The position numbers were made by a program, and so were the translations under genes. From Brenneria roseae subsp. roseae (GTDB lineage Bacteria; Pseudomonadota; Gammaproteobacteria; Enterobacterales; Enterobacteriaceae): 64,000 nucleotides of DNA. The notes below the pieces were generated by a model. It made no database searches. It was not told the origin of the DNA and worked only from the letters and a program-made list of their open reading frames with translations. Of the stretch, positions 63,043 through 64,000 are shown in pieces (the first letter of the stretch is position 1; each line of letters opens with the position of its first letter). The DNA is taken from contig NZ_KZ819025.1 of the NCBI RefSeq assembly GCF_003115845.1, positions 62,001-126,000 on the forward strand, given 5' to 3'.

Positions 63043-63255
63043 CTTTGTTTTTTAGATAGGAATATGATTTATATGCTAAATTAATTGGTCCAAGATAATA
63101 TACAAAAAAAGAGGAAATACTGTAAAAAACAAATGAATTAATATTCCAACAACATCATCTGAAATATTAAATATAACGTTAATGAAAAATGCAGAAATAA
63201 GTATAATCGATATAAAACACCCATTATAAAATGTCTTTTTAAATAGTGAGTTAAC
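63029..63255 (-). pseudogene. Small membrane-protein remnant, copy B
   Basis: Read on the minus strand this encodes two hydrophobic segments: FISIILISAFFINVIF, then, past NISDDVVG, ILIHLFFTVFPLF. A seven-T run near 63102-63108 then shifts frame; one more T would continue as VYYLGPINLAYKSY and end with a basic tail at TAA 63029-63031. The last 50 bases closely match copy A (FLVYYIIPMNLAYKSY). No start codon is visible: a TAG precedes the frame. The region is AT-rich compared with the core. Function unknown; a small immunity or holin-like protein is possible. Confidence 0.5.
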
Positions 63256-63292
63256 ATTAATAATGTTTCTTAACTATCTTCACCACGAGAAA

Positions 63293-63370
63293 TTATTTTT
63301 TCATATGAATAATATTTTCTTGTATGAACCCGTTTTCTAACAGTTCTTTTTCCATCTCCTGATCGTTCAT
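63293..63370 (-). CDS. Short ORF of 25 codons with a ribosome-binding site
   Basis: ATG at 63370 overlaps the stop of copy A (ATGA) and has AAGGA about 7 bases upstream. The peptide begins MNDQEMEKELLENG and ends IIHMKK; it is acidic, then hydrophobic-basic at the end. The overlap with the preceding frame suggests translational coupling. I know no homologue, and it may be a leftover of a longer gene cut short. Confidence 0.35.
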   Translation of the reverse strand: MNDQEMEKELLENGFIQENIIHMKK

Positions 63371-63570
63371 GGTTTTTCCTTTTTTATTAGTTTATATGAT
63401 TTATATGCCAAATTCATAGGTATTATATAATATACTAAAAAAAGAAATATCATCGTAAAGAAAAAATATACCATAACCACAATCATGTCGTTTTTTATAA
63501 ATAGATTTACTATAAGGATAAAGTTTTCAGATGTATAGTTATCGTGATCATTATTTGCGCATAATTAATA
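63367..63570 (-). pseudogene. Small membrane-protein remnant, copy A
   Basis: The minus-strand frame is open from about 63570 to TGA 63367-63369. It has a strongly hydrophobic stretch (MIVVMVYFFFTMIFLFLVYY) and a basic end (LAYKSYKLIKKEKP). The only ATG starts are internal, at 63486 and later, leaving at most 39 residues, so the N-terminus is missing. The C-terminal 25 codons are homologous to copy B. The pair looks like a decayed tandem duplication. Confidence 0.45.
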
Positions 63571-63722
63571 ACGGTAAGATGAAAACGTTAGCGGATGGCA
63601 TCGGGCCATTTGAAGTTTACCCCTTTCTGCAAGGCCGTCGGGTAACTGGCTGAATCAGGACAGTTCCACCAGGCAGAAAATCTGACGGGGAACTATCCTG
63701 CCCGATCCAGCCGGGTAAAAGT

Positions 63723-64000
63723 CTAACTGACGATCAACGGGGTGTAGTGATGCGGCAAGCGCATGGCCACCAGATCTTTTCTGCGCACCACGTTGGTTGG
63801 GTAATCGCTGTTGGCGACCGGACGGGTATCAATCCGCTGGGTGACAATCTCCTGTTCCTGCCACAATACCTGTTCATCTCGAGGGAAGCGGAAGGTTTCC
63901 GGACCAAAAATGCCGCTGAAACCGCCGCTGGCGCCGTCTACATGATTAGCGAAGGCCAGATAGAGATTATTTTCCCCGGCTCGGGTTCGCATGAGATGCC
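63723..64000 (-). CDS. Carbon-nitrogen hydrolase (nitrilase superfamily), C-terminal part
   Basis: The last 92 residues of a protein that continues beyond the window end. The segment RTRAGENNLYLAFANHVDG followed by SGGFSGIFGPE is characteristic of the end of the nitrilase/amidase fold (after the catalytic cysteine), where the chain runs REN.-.ANRVG.-G.S.I-.P.G. It ends in VVRRKDLVAMRLPHHYTPLIVS. The Glu-Lys-Cys triad is outside the window, so activity and substrate cannot be judged. It lies beyond the AT-rich remnant and its base composition is again like the core genome. Confidence 0.7.
   Translation of the reverse strand, partial: HLMRTRAGENNLYLAFANHVDGASGGFSGIFGPETFRFPRDEQVLWQEQEIVTQRIDTRPVANSDYPTNVVRRKDLVAMRLPHHYTPLIVS

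Noticed and set aside
62971-63084. 37-codon plus-strand ORF in the AT-rich remnant
   Set aside because: It runs through the bidirectional terminator hairpin and reads the complement of the membrane-protein remnant; no ribosome site.

Overview
The window looks like a chromosomal segment of a plant-associated gammaproteobacterium of the Pectobacteriaceae (Brenneria, Pectobacterium or Dickeya type). The evidence is gene content and order, protein sequences very close to the Escherichia coli orthologues as I remember them, a CsrB/RsmB-type small RNA in its enterobacterial place between syd and yqcC, GcvB next to gcvA, and two initiator tRNA genes between amiC and mltA. The genus is inference; no database search was possible.

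Layout. Positions 1-6240 hold the end of an MFS transporter, argA with tandem ARG boxes, amiC, two identical tRNA-fMet genes and mltA. Positions 6354-18083 hold an accessory metabolic block between mltA and tcdA, genes that are neighbours in E. coli. On the minus strand it has a dipeptide-type ABC importer, an atypical SDR protein, an M20 amidohydrolase, a TetR regulator and a DapA-family aldolase. Divergent from these is a BisC/TorA-like molybdoenzyme, and a near-perfect palindrome lies between the two units. Positions 18130-30244 return to the enterobacterial order: tcdA, csdE, csdA, ygdI, gcvB, gcvA, ygdD, rlmM, xni, ppnN, queF, syd, rsmB, yqcC, truC, yqcA.

Positions 30299-59689 carry the block found near 4 minutes in E. 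coli: yaeH, dapD, glnD and map on the minus strand, then rpsB, tsf, pyrH, frr, ispC, ispU, cdsA, rseP, bamA, skp, lpxD, fabZ, lpxA, lpxB, rnhB, dnaE, accA, gloA2, tilS, (rof, yaeP), yaeQ, nlpE. This is the core translation, isoprenoid, phospholipid, outer-membrane assembly and lipid A superoperon. It ends at mutS (minus strand), which is not its E. coli neighbour.

Positions 62468-63570 are a decayed, AT-rich mobile remnant. It has a frameshifted N-terminal fragment of a tyrosine integrase, two related remnants of a small membrane protein and a 25-codon ORF. The window ends in a partial nitrilase-superfamily gene.

Many start codons were moved from the longest ORF to a start supported by a Shine-Dalgarno sequence and the family length: TTG for ppnN, cdsA and fabZ; GTG for argA, frr, skp, lpxA, tilS and yaeP. 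The most interesting items are the accessory ABC/amidohydrolase/molybdoenzyme block, the GacA-box-controlled rsmB, a structured intergenic repeat family with two covarying copies, and the decayed paired membrane-protein locus at the end.
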